Of a stretch of 64,000 nucleotides of DNA, positions 8,298-16,127 are shown piece by piece (positions within the stretch are counted from its first letter, which is position 1; each line of letters begins with the position of its first letter). Made by a program: the position numbers and the translations under genes. The notes below the pieces were generated by a model. That model did no database searches, was not told where the DNA came from, and saw nothing but the letters and a program-made list of their open reading frames with translations. Origin of the DNA: JBJXHG01 sp046160865 (GTDB taxonomy: Bacteria; Planctomycetota; UBA1135; GCA-002686595); contig JBJXHG010000125.1 in NCBI GenBank assembly GCA_046160865.1, positions 1 to 64,000 on the forward strand. Reading direction: 5' to 3'.

Positions 8298-8666
8298 ATG
8301 CAACCGTGCGCGGCGCAGAGCGAGCTTCCCTTTCAAGACTGGCGGCGGGTCGCTCGATTGCACGATCTCGCCGACGACGGGACCGGACGCGTGCTCGAGA
8401 TCGGCGCGCACCGCTTGGCGATCTTCCGGATCGGCGAGTCCGTGCGGGTCCTCGACGACACGTGCCCGCACGAGGGCGCGAGCCTCGGAGACGGAATCGT
8501 GAGCGGAGGCGACGTGACTTGCCCGTGGCACGCGTGGCACTTCGACCTCGAGACCGGTGCGAACACGGATGGCCTCGACGAGTGCGTGCGCGTGCACCGC
8601 GCGCGAGTCGATGCGGACGGTTGGGTCGAAGTGGAGCTCGCCCAGCAAGTTTCTCGGCCCGCCTAA
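8298..8666 (+). CDS. Rieske [2Fe-2S] ferredoxin-like protein
   Basis: This is a 122-aa soluble electron-transfer protein. The two cluster-binding boxes are C56-P-H58 in DTCPHEGASL and C75-P-W-H78 in VTCPWHAWHF, giving the CxH...CxxH pattern with 16 intervening residues typical of NirD-like and dioxygenase-type Rieske ferredoxins. It has no signal peptide or membrane segment, so it is cytoplasmic. The redox partner is unknown; no oxygenase or reductase gene is adjacent. A -10 box 6 nt upstream suggests a leaderless mRNA. Confidence 0.9.
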   Translation: MQPCAAQSELPFQDWRRVARLHDLADDGTGRVLEIGAHRLAIFRIGESVRVLDDTCPHEGASLGDGIVSGGDVTCPWHAWHFDLETGANTDGLDECVRVHRARVDADGWVEVELAQQVSRPA

Positions 8667-8859
8667 GTCGGCTCCACGCCAGCCCGGCGCTCAAAGGCTT
8701 GCGCCGCAACCGATTAGGGATCGCCGCGGGTGCGTCGACCCGAAACTCCGCCCGTCGCCGGAATCGGGAGCTCAAACGGCTGTCGGCAAGGGACTTACGT
8801 CGCTGTGCTCGGAGGAAGGACAGGGCGCGCCCCGGAACGGCCTCCGGCGGCGAGGCGCC

Positions 8860-8887
8860 TTGACTCCCTTTCTCCCTTCCCTATGTA
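8860..8887 (+). promoter_or_regulatory. sigma-70-like promoter of topA
   Basis: TTGACT (8860-8865) and TATGTA (8882-8887) are separated by 16 bp, in a 262-bp gene-free stretch that ends 41 bp before the topA ATG. The spacer is pyrimidine-rich. I saw nothing else distinctive in 8667-8859. Confidence 0.6.
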
Positions 8888-8928
8888 TTGCGGCCCGCAC
8901 CGGCCGACCCCGAGCTGGGCGCCACGCC

Positions 8929-11406
8929 ATGACGGAACCGAAACCCGCTGACAACGCTCGACCCGCCCCGAAGCCGCGCAAGAAGGCGGCCAGCAAGGCC
9001 GCGCCCGTCGAGATCGACACGGATCCGGAAGCAGAGTCGACTCCGCAGGCGAAGGGCAAGTCGCTCGTGATCGTCGAGAGCCCGGCCAAGGCGAAGACGA
9101 TCAACAAGTACCTCGGGTCCGACTACGTCGTGAAGGCGTCGATGGGTCACATCCGCGACCTCCCGAAGGGCAAGTTCGGCATCGACGTCGAGCACGGGTT
9201 CAAGCCGGAGTACCTGCCGATCCGCGGCAAGAGCAAGCTCGTGTCGGAGCTGCGTAAGCTCGCCAAGGACGCGCGCCGCGTCTACCTCGCGCCGGACTTG
9301 GACCGCGAAGGGGAGGCGATCGCTTGGCACTTGAGCGAGATCCTCGACGTCGATCCCGACAAGGTCTTTCGCGTCGTCTTCAACGAGATCACGAAGAAGG
9401 CGATCCTCGAGGCCTTCACGAGTCCCGGCAAGCTCAACATGCACAAGGTGGACGCGCAGCAAGCGCGCCGCGTGCTCGACCGGATCATGGGGTACAAGCT
9501 CTCGCCCCTGCTGTGGAAGAAGGTTGCGAAGGGGCTGTCGGCGGGTCGCGTGCAGTCCGTGGCCGTGCGCTTGATCGTCGAGCGCGAGAAGGAGATCCGC
9601 GCGTTCATCCGCGAGGAGTACTGGCGCGTCACCGCGCACTTCACGGAAGCGAACGAGCCGTTCGATGCCGAGCTGCGCCGCCTCGGCGAAGAGCGCATCG
9701 AGAAGAACCTCGACGAAACGCGCGCTAAGGCCGTCGTCGAAGGCATCGGAGGAGCACCGCTCGTGCTCTCGGAGATCGACAACAAGCCGAAGACGCGCCG
9801 TCCGACGCCGCCGTTCTCGACGAGCCAGCTGCAGCAGAAGGCGTCGACGATGCTGCGCTTCTCCGCGCGCAAGACGATGATGATCGCGCAGCAGCTGTAC
9901 GAAGGCGTCGAGATCCCCGGGGAGGGCGCCGTCGGCTTGATCACGTACATGCGCACGGACTCCGTGCGCGTTTCGGACGATGCGCTGAGCCAAGTGCGTG
10001 ACTTCGTAGCGGGTCAGTTCGGCGCCGAATACGTCCCGGACAAGCCGAACGCCTTCACGACGAAGGCGAAGTCCGCGCAGGAAGCGCACGAGGCGATCCG
10101 TCCGACCGACGTGATGCGCACGCCGGAGAAGCTCAAGAGTGCATTGAGCAACGATCAATGGAAGCTCTATCAGCTCATCTGGAGCAAGTTCGTGTCGAGC
10201 CAGATGAAGCCGTCCCTGTCGACGATCACGACGGCGGTGTTCCAGCACGGCAACGCGCGCTTCGTGGCGCAAGGCGAAGTCGAAGTGTTCGACGGCCACC
10301 TGCGCGTGTTCAGCCTCGGCAAGGGTGAACGTGACGAGCAGCAGCTGCCGGCGACGTTGAAGCTGGGCGAGAGCTACACGCCACAGAAGATCGACGCCAC
10401 GCAACACTTCACGCAGCCGCCGCCCCGCTTCACGGAAGCGACGCTCGTGAAGGAGCTCGAGAAGAAGGGCATCGGGCGGCCGTCGACGTACGCCACGATC
10501 ATCTCGACGATTCAGGATCGCGGCTACGTGAGCCTCGAGTCGCGTCGCTTCACGGCGACCGAGCTCGGCGAGATCGTGACCGATCAGCTCGTCGGACACT
10601 TCGGCGACGTGATCAACACCGACTTCACGTCGAGCATGGAAGCCGATCTCGACCGGATCGAGAGCGGCGACAAGGACTGGAATCGAGTCGTTCGCACGTT
10701 CCACGACGTGTTCATGACCGATCTCGAGCGCGCCGAGAAGGCGATGAAGAACTTGAAGCTCAATCCGGAGCTGAGCGACAAGAAGTGCGACAAGTGCGGC
10801 GCGCCGATGGCCGTGCTCTACAACAAGCGCGGCAAGTTCCTCGGCTGCTCGCGCTATCCGGAATGCAAGAACACGACACCGCTCGACGGTCCGCGCGAGA
10901 AGACGGAAGTCGTCGCGACCGAGCACGTGTGTCCGAAGTGCAGCAAGCCGATGGTGATCCGCACCGGCAAGCGCGGCCGCTTCCTCGCGTGCACCGGATT
11001 CCCCAAGTGCAAGAGCACCGCGTCGGTCGACGACGAAGGCAAGATCGTCACGCCGAAAGAGACCGGCATCGCGTGCGACAAGTGCAACTCACCCATGGTG
11101 GTGAAGGGCTCGCGGCGCGGTCCGTTCCTCGCGTGCTCGAGCTTTCCGAAGTGCCGCAACGCAAAGCCGCTCCCGCCCGAGATGCGGGAAGCGCCGCAGC
11201 CGGCCGGCGAGGCTTGCAGCCAGTGCGGCGAGCAGATGGTCGTGAAGCGCAGCCGCTGGGGGAAAGAGTTCTTCGCCTGCTCGGCGTACCCGAAGTGCAA
11301 GAACACGCGCGACCCCAGCAAAGGCGTCGAAGAGGCGGAGTCGAGCGACGGTGGCGACCCCGAACTCGTCGCCGACGGCGGCGGGACAGCGCAGGACGAA
11401 GACTAG
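8929..11406 (+). CDS. topA: DNA topoisomerase I
   Basis: This 825-aa type IA topoisomerase relaxes negative supercoils. After a 40-residue Lys/Ala/Pro-rich leader comes the TOPRIM domain (SLVIVESPAKAKTI, then LAPDLDREGEAIAWH). The catalytic tyrosine is Y340 in GLITYMRTDS. The C-terminus, from residue 620, holds four tandem zinc ribbons, each CxxC...CSxYPxCK-like. ATG 8929 is the first start upstream of the TOPRIM domain and follows a good promoter. The TAG stop at 11404-11406 is formed by the CTAG end of element A copy 4, so the repeat begins exactly at the end of the gene. Confidence 0.96.
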   Translation: MTEPKPADNARPAPKPRKKAASKAAPVEIDTDPEAESTPQAKGKSLVIVESPAKAKTINKYLGSDYVVKASMGHIRDLPKGKFGIDVEHGFKPEYLPIRGKSKLVSELRKLAKDARRVYLAPDLDREGEAIAWHLSEILDVDPDKVFRVVFNEITKKAILEAFTSPGKLNMHKVDAQQARRVLDRIMGYKLSPLLWKKVAKGLSAGRVQSVAVRLIVEREKEIRAFIREEYWRVTAHFTEANEPFDAELRRLGEERIEKNLDETRAKAVVEGIGGAPLVLSEIDNKPKTRRPTPPFSTSQLQQKASTMLRFSARKTMMIAQQLYEGVEIPGEGAVGLITYMRTDSVRVSDDALSQVRDFVAGQFGAEYVPDKPNAFTTKAKSAQEAHEAIRPTDVMRTPEKLKSALSNDQWKLYQLIWSKFVSSQMKPSLSTITTAVFQHGNARFVAQGEVEVFDGHLRVFSLGKGERDEQQLPATLKLGESYTPQKIDATQHFTQPPPRFTEATLVKELEKKGIGRPSTYATIISTIQDRGYVSLESRRFTATELGEIVTDQLVGHFGDVINTDFTSSMEADLDRIESGDKDWNRVVRTFHDVFMTDLERAEKAMKNLKLNPELSDKKCDKCGAPMAVLYNKRGKFLGCSRYPECKNTTPLDGPREKTEVVATEHVCPKCSKPMVIRTGKRGRFLACTGFPKCKSTASVDDEGKIVTPKETGIACDKCNSPMVVKGSRRGPFLACSSFPKCRNAKPLPPEMREAPQPAGEACSQCGEQMVVKRSRWGKEFFACSAYPKCKNTRDPSKGVEEAESSDGGDPELVADGGGTAQDED

Positions 11407-11501
11407 CCCGCATTTCTCACCACGTCCTGCTGCCGTCGCTCTGCGAGCGGCCGCCGCAGTTGCGCGGCTTCGCTCGCGACGTGGTGATCGATATGGGCTA
11501 A
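11403..11501 (+). repeat. element A copy 4, short form, at topA stop
   Basis: The left arm is intact (CTAGCCCGCATTTCTCACCACG then TCCTGCTGC). The right arm is GACGTGGTGATCGATATGGGCTA, partly decayed. The core is only about 50 bp (GCGAGCGGCCGC... GCGGCTTCGCTCGC) instead of about 140 bp. It still forms a long stem-loop directly after the topA stop codon. Confidence 0.8.
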
Positions 11502-11561
11502 TATCCGGCCCCTTTTTCACGGCCGAAGCGTCGGTCGGTTCCGCCAACCCGGGTGCATCTG

Positions 11562-12620
11562 ATGGAAATCTCCGAGATCGAAGTCGACGGCTACGAGAAG
11601 GTCGTCCGTTGCCGCGACCAGAAGTCTGGATTGCACGCGCTGATCGCGATCCACGACACGACGCTCGGACCCGCGCTCGGCGGCATGCGCATGCTTCCGT
11701 ATCCGTCCGAGGACGAGGCGCTGTTCGACGTGCTGCGGCTTTCGCGCGGCATGACGTACAAGTCCGCGGTGGCGGAGACCGGGCTCGGCGGCGGCAAGTC
11801 CGTCATTCTCGGCGAGCCGAAGACGCTGAAGTCGCCGACGCTGTTCCGTGCGATGGGCCGCTTCGTCGAGAGCGTCGAAGGCCGCTATATCACTGCCGAG
11901 GACATGAACATCGGGATTCCAGATCTCGAGATCGTGCGACAGGAGACACGCTGGGTCACGGGCCTGTCGCGCGAGTCGGGCAGCTCGGGGAACCCGAGTC
12001 CGTACACCGCGCGCGGCTGCATGGTCGGCATGCGCGCCGTGCTCGAAGAGGTCTACGGCAAGGCCGATTTCAAAGGCAAGCGCGTGCTCATCCAGGGTGT
12101 CGGCGCCGTTGGCGGACGCTTGGCCGTGCTGCTCCAGGAGGCCGGAGCGCACGTGATCATCTGTGACATCAACGATGCGCGCGTCGACGAGCTCAAGAAG
12201 AAGCACGGCTTCGAGTCGGTGCCCGACGCCGGTCACGTGAAGGTTGCGTGCGACATCTATGCTCCGTGCGCGCGTGGCGCGGGCATCAACGACGAGACGA
12301 TTCCGCAGCTGCGTTGCAAGGCGATCGCCGGTTGTGCGAACAATCAGCTGCTCGAGCCGCGCCATGCCCGCGATCTGCGCGCGCGCGGGATCCTGTATGC
12401 GCCGGACTACGTCATCAACGCCGGCGGCATCATCAATGTGTCGATCGAGCTCCTGCCCGGCGGCTACGACGAGAAGAAGGCCTTCGCGAAGATCGATCGC
12501 ATCTACGACAACCTGAAACAGGTGTTCGAGATCTCGCGCCGCGAGAACATCCCGACGAACGAGGCGGCCGCGCGACTCGCGGAGCAACGACTCGCGGCTG
12601 GACGCGGTGCGAAGAGCTGA
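11562..12620 (+). CDS. leucine dehydrogenase (Glu/Leu/Phe/Val dehydrogenase family)
   Basis: This 352-aa NAD-dependent amino acid dehydrogenase interconverts branched-chain amino acids and their 2-oxo acids plus ammonia. The glycine-rich substrate site PALGGMRMLPY is present. The catalytic lysines are K67 (GMTYKSA) and K79 (GLGGGKSV), almost the same positions as in Bacillus leucine dehydrogenase. The NAD site is GVGAVGG (179-185), and the NAGGIINVSIEL segment favours leucine over phenylalanine as substrate. A GTG at 11553 would add three residues. Element A copy 4 lies upstream and copy 5 starts at its TGA stop. Confidence 0.9.
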   Translation: MEISEIEVDGYEKVVRCRDQKSGLHALIAIHDTTLGPALGGMRMLPYPSEDEALFDVLRLSRGMTYKSAVAETGLGGGKSVILGEPKTLKSPTLFRAMGRFVESVEGRYITAEDMNIGIPDLEIVRQETRWVTGLSRESGSSGNPSPYTARGCMVGMRAVLEEVYGKADFKGKRVLIQGVGAVGGRLAVLLQEAGAHVIICDINDARVDELKKKHGFESVPDAGHVKVACDIYAPCARGAGINDETIPQLRCKAIAGCANNQLLEPRHARDLRARGILYAPDYVINAGGIINVSIELLPGGYDEKKAFAKIDRIYDNLKQVFEISRRENIPTNEAAARLAEQRLAAGRGAKS

Positions 12621-12798
12621 CCCGCAGTTCTCACCACGTCCTGCTGCGTTCGCGTCAACTCGCTTCCGCCCGCGTTGTTGGATCGGAATCGATCCTCGCT
12701 GACCTGACAAGTCAGCTCCGGTGCGATTCCGATGCAACGCCTTGCCCGAAGCGAGCTGTCACGCCCTCGCGACGGGCGTGGTGAGAAATGCAGGCGAG
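12617..12798 (+). repeat. element A copy 5
   Basis: The left end is CTGACCCGCAGTTCTCACCACGTCC, in which TGA is the leucine dehydrogenase stop, and the right arm is GGCGTGGTGAGAAATGCAGG. The apical stem at 12698-12716 has one mismatch (GCTGACC/AGTCAGC). Element B begins directly at the right end. Confidence 0.9.
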
Positions 12799-12962
12799 CA
12801 GGCCGTGGTGAAAGTCATTCCGCCCGAAAGCGGCCCGTTCGCGCCAGCCCGGCGTCGCTCGATCCTCGGCGAATCTCGACGATTCGCCCGCGGTCTCGCT
12901 CCTTGCGCTGACGCGAACGGGCCACGTTCGGGCTCGAAGCACTTTCACCACGGACTGCTAGC
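12797..12962 (+). repeat. element B, complete copy
   Basis: The outer arms are AGCAGGCCGTGGTGAAAGT (12797-12815) and ACTTTCACCACGGACTGCT (12941-12959), with one mismatch. An inner pair is GCCCGAAAGCGGCCCGTTCGCG against CGCGAACGGGCCACGTTCGGGC. The whole 166-bp unit can fold into one hairpin. It differs in sequence from element A except for the GTGGTGA core of its ends. Bases 12963-13090 hold nothing I can assign. Confidence 0.8.
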
Positions 12963-13094
12963 GACTCGTGAGCCGCAGCGTCGGCGGCAAGGTGCGACAA
13001 CGACCCGGATTGCTGACAACCCTCCGAGTTCGAGCAACACTGCGGCCGGCGCTCGCGCGCGCGCGCGACCGTGGCGGGCGTGTGAAGCCGCTCC

Positions 13095-13100
13095 TACACT
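13095..13100 (+). promoter_or_regulatory. -10 box TACACT of a probable leaderless promoter
   Basis: TACACT is followed by 7 nt and then the ATG at 13108, with no ribosome-binding site. This matches the arrangement upstream of 8298 and 34047. Confidence 0.5.
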
Positions 13101-13107
13101 CGCGCCC

Positions 13108-14532
13108 ATGCAATCCGCGATCACGTGGCGCGCGCGCTGGGCGCGTTTCGCCGTTTACCTGCGGCGTGACATCTGGCGGCGCGATGCCGAGCGCGGGGTG
13201 CGGGCGCTCGGGCTGCGTTGCGTGCGCGTGGCTGTGCTGGCGGTGCGCGGGTTCCTGGACGACGAAGGCGTCTTTCGCGCGCAGGCGTTGACGTACATCA
13301 CGGTCCTCTCGCTCGTCCCGTTGCTCGCCTTCTCGTTCGCGATCATGAAGGGCTTCGGGCTCTACGATCACTTGCTGCAGTCGACCATCGTCCCGTTCCT
13401 GGACACGACGTTCGGCGTCGCGGGGCGGACGGCCGGCGAGGGACACGAAATCCGCTCCGCGATCGACCGCGTGCTCGAGTTCGTCAGCCGGGCCGACGTG
13501 TCGAAGCTCGGTGCGTTCGGCTTGCTCGTCCTCACGTACGCGGTCGTGAAGCTGCTTTCGACGGTGGAGTCTTCGTTCAACGTGATCTGGCGCGCGCACC
13601 GCGCGCGCTCGTGGGTCCGCAAGGTGTCGGACTACATCGCGATGACGATCGTGACGCCGATCTTCCTCTTGTCCGCCGCGGCGCTCACCACGATCGCGCA
13701 GGCGAGCAGCGCGGTCGGCTTCTTCCGCGAGCGCTTGCACCTCGGTGTCTTCATCGACGTGGCGCTGGGATTGATGCCGGTGCTCGCGATGTGGATCGCG
13801 TTCACGTTCGTGTACCTCGCGATGCCGAACGCACGCACGCGCGTCGTTTCGGCGGTCACCGGTGCGCTCGTGGCGGCGGTCGCGTGGCAGGCCACGTTGC
13901 TCCTGCACTTGAAGTTCCAGCTCGGTGTCGCGCGCTACGACGCGATCTATGCCGGTTTCGCCGCGCTGCCGATCTTCCTGATCTGGGTGCAGATCTCGTG
14001 GACGATCGTGTTGTTCGGGGCGGAGGTGTGCTGCGCGCACCAACGCGAACCGTCGTTGCACGACGCGACGATCGCGGGCGCCTCGCCGGTACGCGATCGG
14101 CGTTCGGTCGCGCTCGCCGCGGTCGCGACCATCGGCGAGCGCTACCTGTCCGGCGAGCGTCCGCTGCAGCTCGAGCAGCTCGCGCAGACGTTGCACGTTC
14201 CGCTGCAGAACCTCCAAGCCGTCACCGATGCGCTCGTCGACGGCGGCGTGCTCCTGCGTGTGCGACGAGAAGACGGCGACGGGTTCGTGCCGGGGCGCGA
14301 TCTCGACGCGATCCGCGTGACCGACGTGCTCGCGCCGCTCGAGCCGGACGCGAACGAGCGCTCGATGCGCAGCGTCGATCCCGAGATCGACGCGATCCTC
14401 GCCGGGCTCACCGCAGCCGGCGAAGCATCCCCGTTCAACAAGTCCGTTCGCGAACTCGCGCTCGAACGGCGCGAGCTGGAGCGCGGGCCGGCTACGCCTC
14501 TCGCGCGAACGGAACGCCGTCCCGCGTCGTGA
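13108..14532 (+). CDS. YihY/BrkB family inner-membrane protein with C-terminal winged-helix-like region
   Basis: This is a 474-aa multipass membrane protein of the YihY/virulence factor BrkB family (formerly annotated as RNase BN); its transport role is unproven. The family segment FRAQALTYITVLSLVPLLAF starts the membrane domain, and about six hydrophobic helices follow to residue 310 (ending IFLIWVQISWTIVLFGAEV). Residues 330-440 form a soluble tail resembling the winged-helix domain found in longer YihY proteins. The last residues (RTERRPAS) and the stop codon lie in the first unit of an 80-bp-period tandem duplication, so the native C-terminus may have been altered. Confidence 0.85.
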   Translation: MQSAITWRARWARFAVYLRRDIWRRDAERGVRALGLRCVRVAVLAVRGFLDDEGVFRAQALTYITVLSLVPLLAFSFAIMKGFGLYDHLLQSTIVPFLDTTFGVAGRTAGEGHEIRSAIDRVLEFVSRADVSKLGAFGLLVLTYAVVKLLSTVESSFNVIWRAHRARSWVRKVSDYIAMTIVTPIFLLSAAALTTIAQASSAVGFFRERLHLGVFIDVALGLMPVLAMWIAFTFVYLAMPNARTRVVSAVTGALVAAVAWQATLLLHLKFQLGVARYDAIYAGFAALPIFLIWVQISWTIVLFGAEVCCAHQREPSLHDATIAGASPVRDRRSVALAAVATIGERYLSGERPLQLEQLAQTLHVPLQNLQAVTDALVDGGVLLRVRREDGDGFVPGRDLDAIRVTDVLAPLEPDANERSMRSVDPEIDAILAGLTAAGEASPFNKSVRELALERRELERGPATPLARTERRPAS

Positions 14533-14660
14533 TCGACGCGTGCGCGGCAGCGGCTGCTCGGCGTCCGCGACCGCGTACGCTGCGTGGTCGCGAACGCCGT
14601 CCCGCGTCGTGATCAGCGCGTGCGCGGCAGCGGCTGCTCGGCGTCCGCGACCGCGTACGC
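14512..14660. repeat. tandem duplication, 69-bp units offset by 80 bp
   Basis: Units 14512-14580 and 14592-14660 are identical except for two bases (GATCGACG against GATCAGCG). Unit 2 encodes the C-terminus and stop of the M28 peptidase on the minus strand. Unit 1 carries the last codons and stop of the yihY-like gene on the plus strand. Confidence 0.92.
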
Positions 14661-16127
14661 GAGCGCGGCGATGCACACTGCACCGAGCTCCAGCTCGCGC
14701 GGGTGCACGGCCTCGAGCACGTCGCGCTGGGCGTGGTGGAAGTCGAAGTAGCGGGACGCGTCCGGCAAGTACTCCACGAGCGGCACGCCGGAATCCGCGA
14801 GCACGCTGATGTCCGCGCCGCCTTCGCCGCGCCGCAACTCGCTCGCGCCGAGCGGCGCGCACAACGCGACGATTTCGGCCAAGCGGCGGCGCACCTCGCC
14901 ATCGTCGTTCACGCTGAAGCCGCGCGGTGCGAACCCACCGCGGTCCGACTCGAGCGCCAGCACGTGCCGCGCGAGCTCGTCTGCGTGCGTGCGCGCGTAC
15001 GCGCGTCCACCCTGCAAGCCGTTCTCTTCGTTCATGTACAGCACGACGCGGATCGTGCGGCGCGGCGTGAGGCCGAGCTCGCGCAGGAGGCGCAGCGCCT
15101 CCATCACTTGCACACAGCCCGCGCCGTCGTCGTGAGCGCCCTCGCCGACGTCCCACGCGTCGAGGTGGCCGCTGATCAGGACGATCTCGTTCGGATGCTC
15201 GCGTCCGACGAGCTCTCCGACCACGTTGAACGACGGTACGTCTTCCTCGCGGCGGCAAGCGAGCTCGAGTCGGACGCGCACGGGACCGCGCGCCGCGAGC
15301 GCCGCCAATCGATCCGCACCCGCGGTGCTCACGGCCGCTACAGGCACGCGGGCGAGCTCGTCGTGATAGCGCATCGCGCCGGTGTGCGGGTAATCGTCGG
15401 TCGCGAGCGTCATCGAGCGCACGATCGCGCCGACCGCGCCGGCGCGCGCCGCCTCGACGGCGCCGCGCGAGCGTTGGTCGACCGCACCGCCGTAGGCCTC
15501 GAACGGATCGAGGCGCGCGGGATCCATCGGCCGGTTGAAGAGCACGATCTTGCCGCGCGCGCGCTCACCGAGCTCGACCAGCTCCTCGAACCGTCGCACC
15601 ACGACGAGCTCCGCCTCGACTCCGCCCGGTGGTGTCGCGACGCTGCCGCCGAGCGCGAGGATCGGCAGGGGCGTGTCGCGCGCGTCCGCGGGTTCGACCA
15701 CGGACAAGTGTTCGACGTCGCCGCGGATCCAGCGTGGGACCGTGCACGGTTCGAGTCGCACGTTCTGCGCGCCGATCGCGCGCAAACGCTCTTCGCCCCA
15801 GCGCACGGCCGCCGCCGCGCCGTCGGATCCGGACAACCGCAGCGGCGCGATGCGCGTGAGCTCGCGCAGCATCTCGAACGCGCGACCGCGCGCGAGACCT
15901 TCTTCGGCCAAGCGACGGACGACGTCGGCGCGCGGATCTGGTGAAGCTCGTGTTGCAGGCTCGTCGGCGCTGCTCGGTGCGATCGGTGCCGCGCGCACGG
16001 GAAGCTCGTCGGCGCGCGATTCATGCTGCGGATGCGGCCGAGGCGCGTGAGCGCACGCCGCGCCGAGCGAGGCGAGCGCGAGCGCTGCAGCGCTCGCGAG
16101 GAACGGAGAGCGGTGGTGCATGTACAT
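14613..16127 (-). CDS. M28-family zinc metallopeptidase with PA domain, exported
   Basis: This is a 504-aa predicted aminopeptidase or carboxypeptidase (peptidase Q-like). The start is ATG 16127, overlapping the preceding stop as TGATG. The N-terminal hydrophobic segment ends in LGAACAHA, so it is either a lipoprotein or has a cleaved signal. A protease-associated domain covers roughly residues 150-290. The M28 catalytic core follows: SGHLDAWDVGEGAHDDGAGC (zinc His and Asp plus acidic residue), MNEENGLQGG (general base Glu and zinc Glu) and ESDRGG. It is the last gene of a coupled three-gene operon and probably degrades peptides outside the cytoplasm. Confidence 0.9.
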   Translation of the reverse strand: MYMHHRSPFLASAAALALASLGAACAHAPRPHPQHESRADELPVRAAPIAPSSADEPATRASPDPRADVVRRLAEEGLARGRAFEMLRELTRIAPLRLSGSDGAAAAVRWGEERLRAIGAQNVRLEPCTVPRWIRGDVEHLSVVEPADARDTPLPILALGGSVATPPGGVEAELVVVRRFEELVELGERARGKIVLFNRPMDPARLDPFEAYGGAVDQRSRGAVEAARAGAVGAIVRSMTLATDDYPHTGAMRYHDELARVPVAAVSTAGADRLAALAARGPVRVRLELACRREEDVPSFNVVGELVGREHPNEIVLISGHLDAWDVGEGAHDDGAGCVQVMEALRLLRELGLTPRRTIRVVLYMNEENGLQGGRAYARTHADELARHVLALESDRGGFAPRGFSVNDDGEVRRRLAEIVALCAPLGASELRRGEGGADISVLADSGVPLVEYLPDASRYFDFHHAQRDVLEAVHPRELELGAVCIAALAYAVADAEQPLPRTR

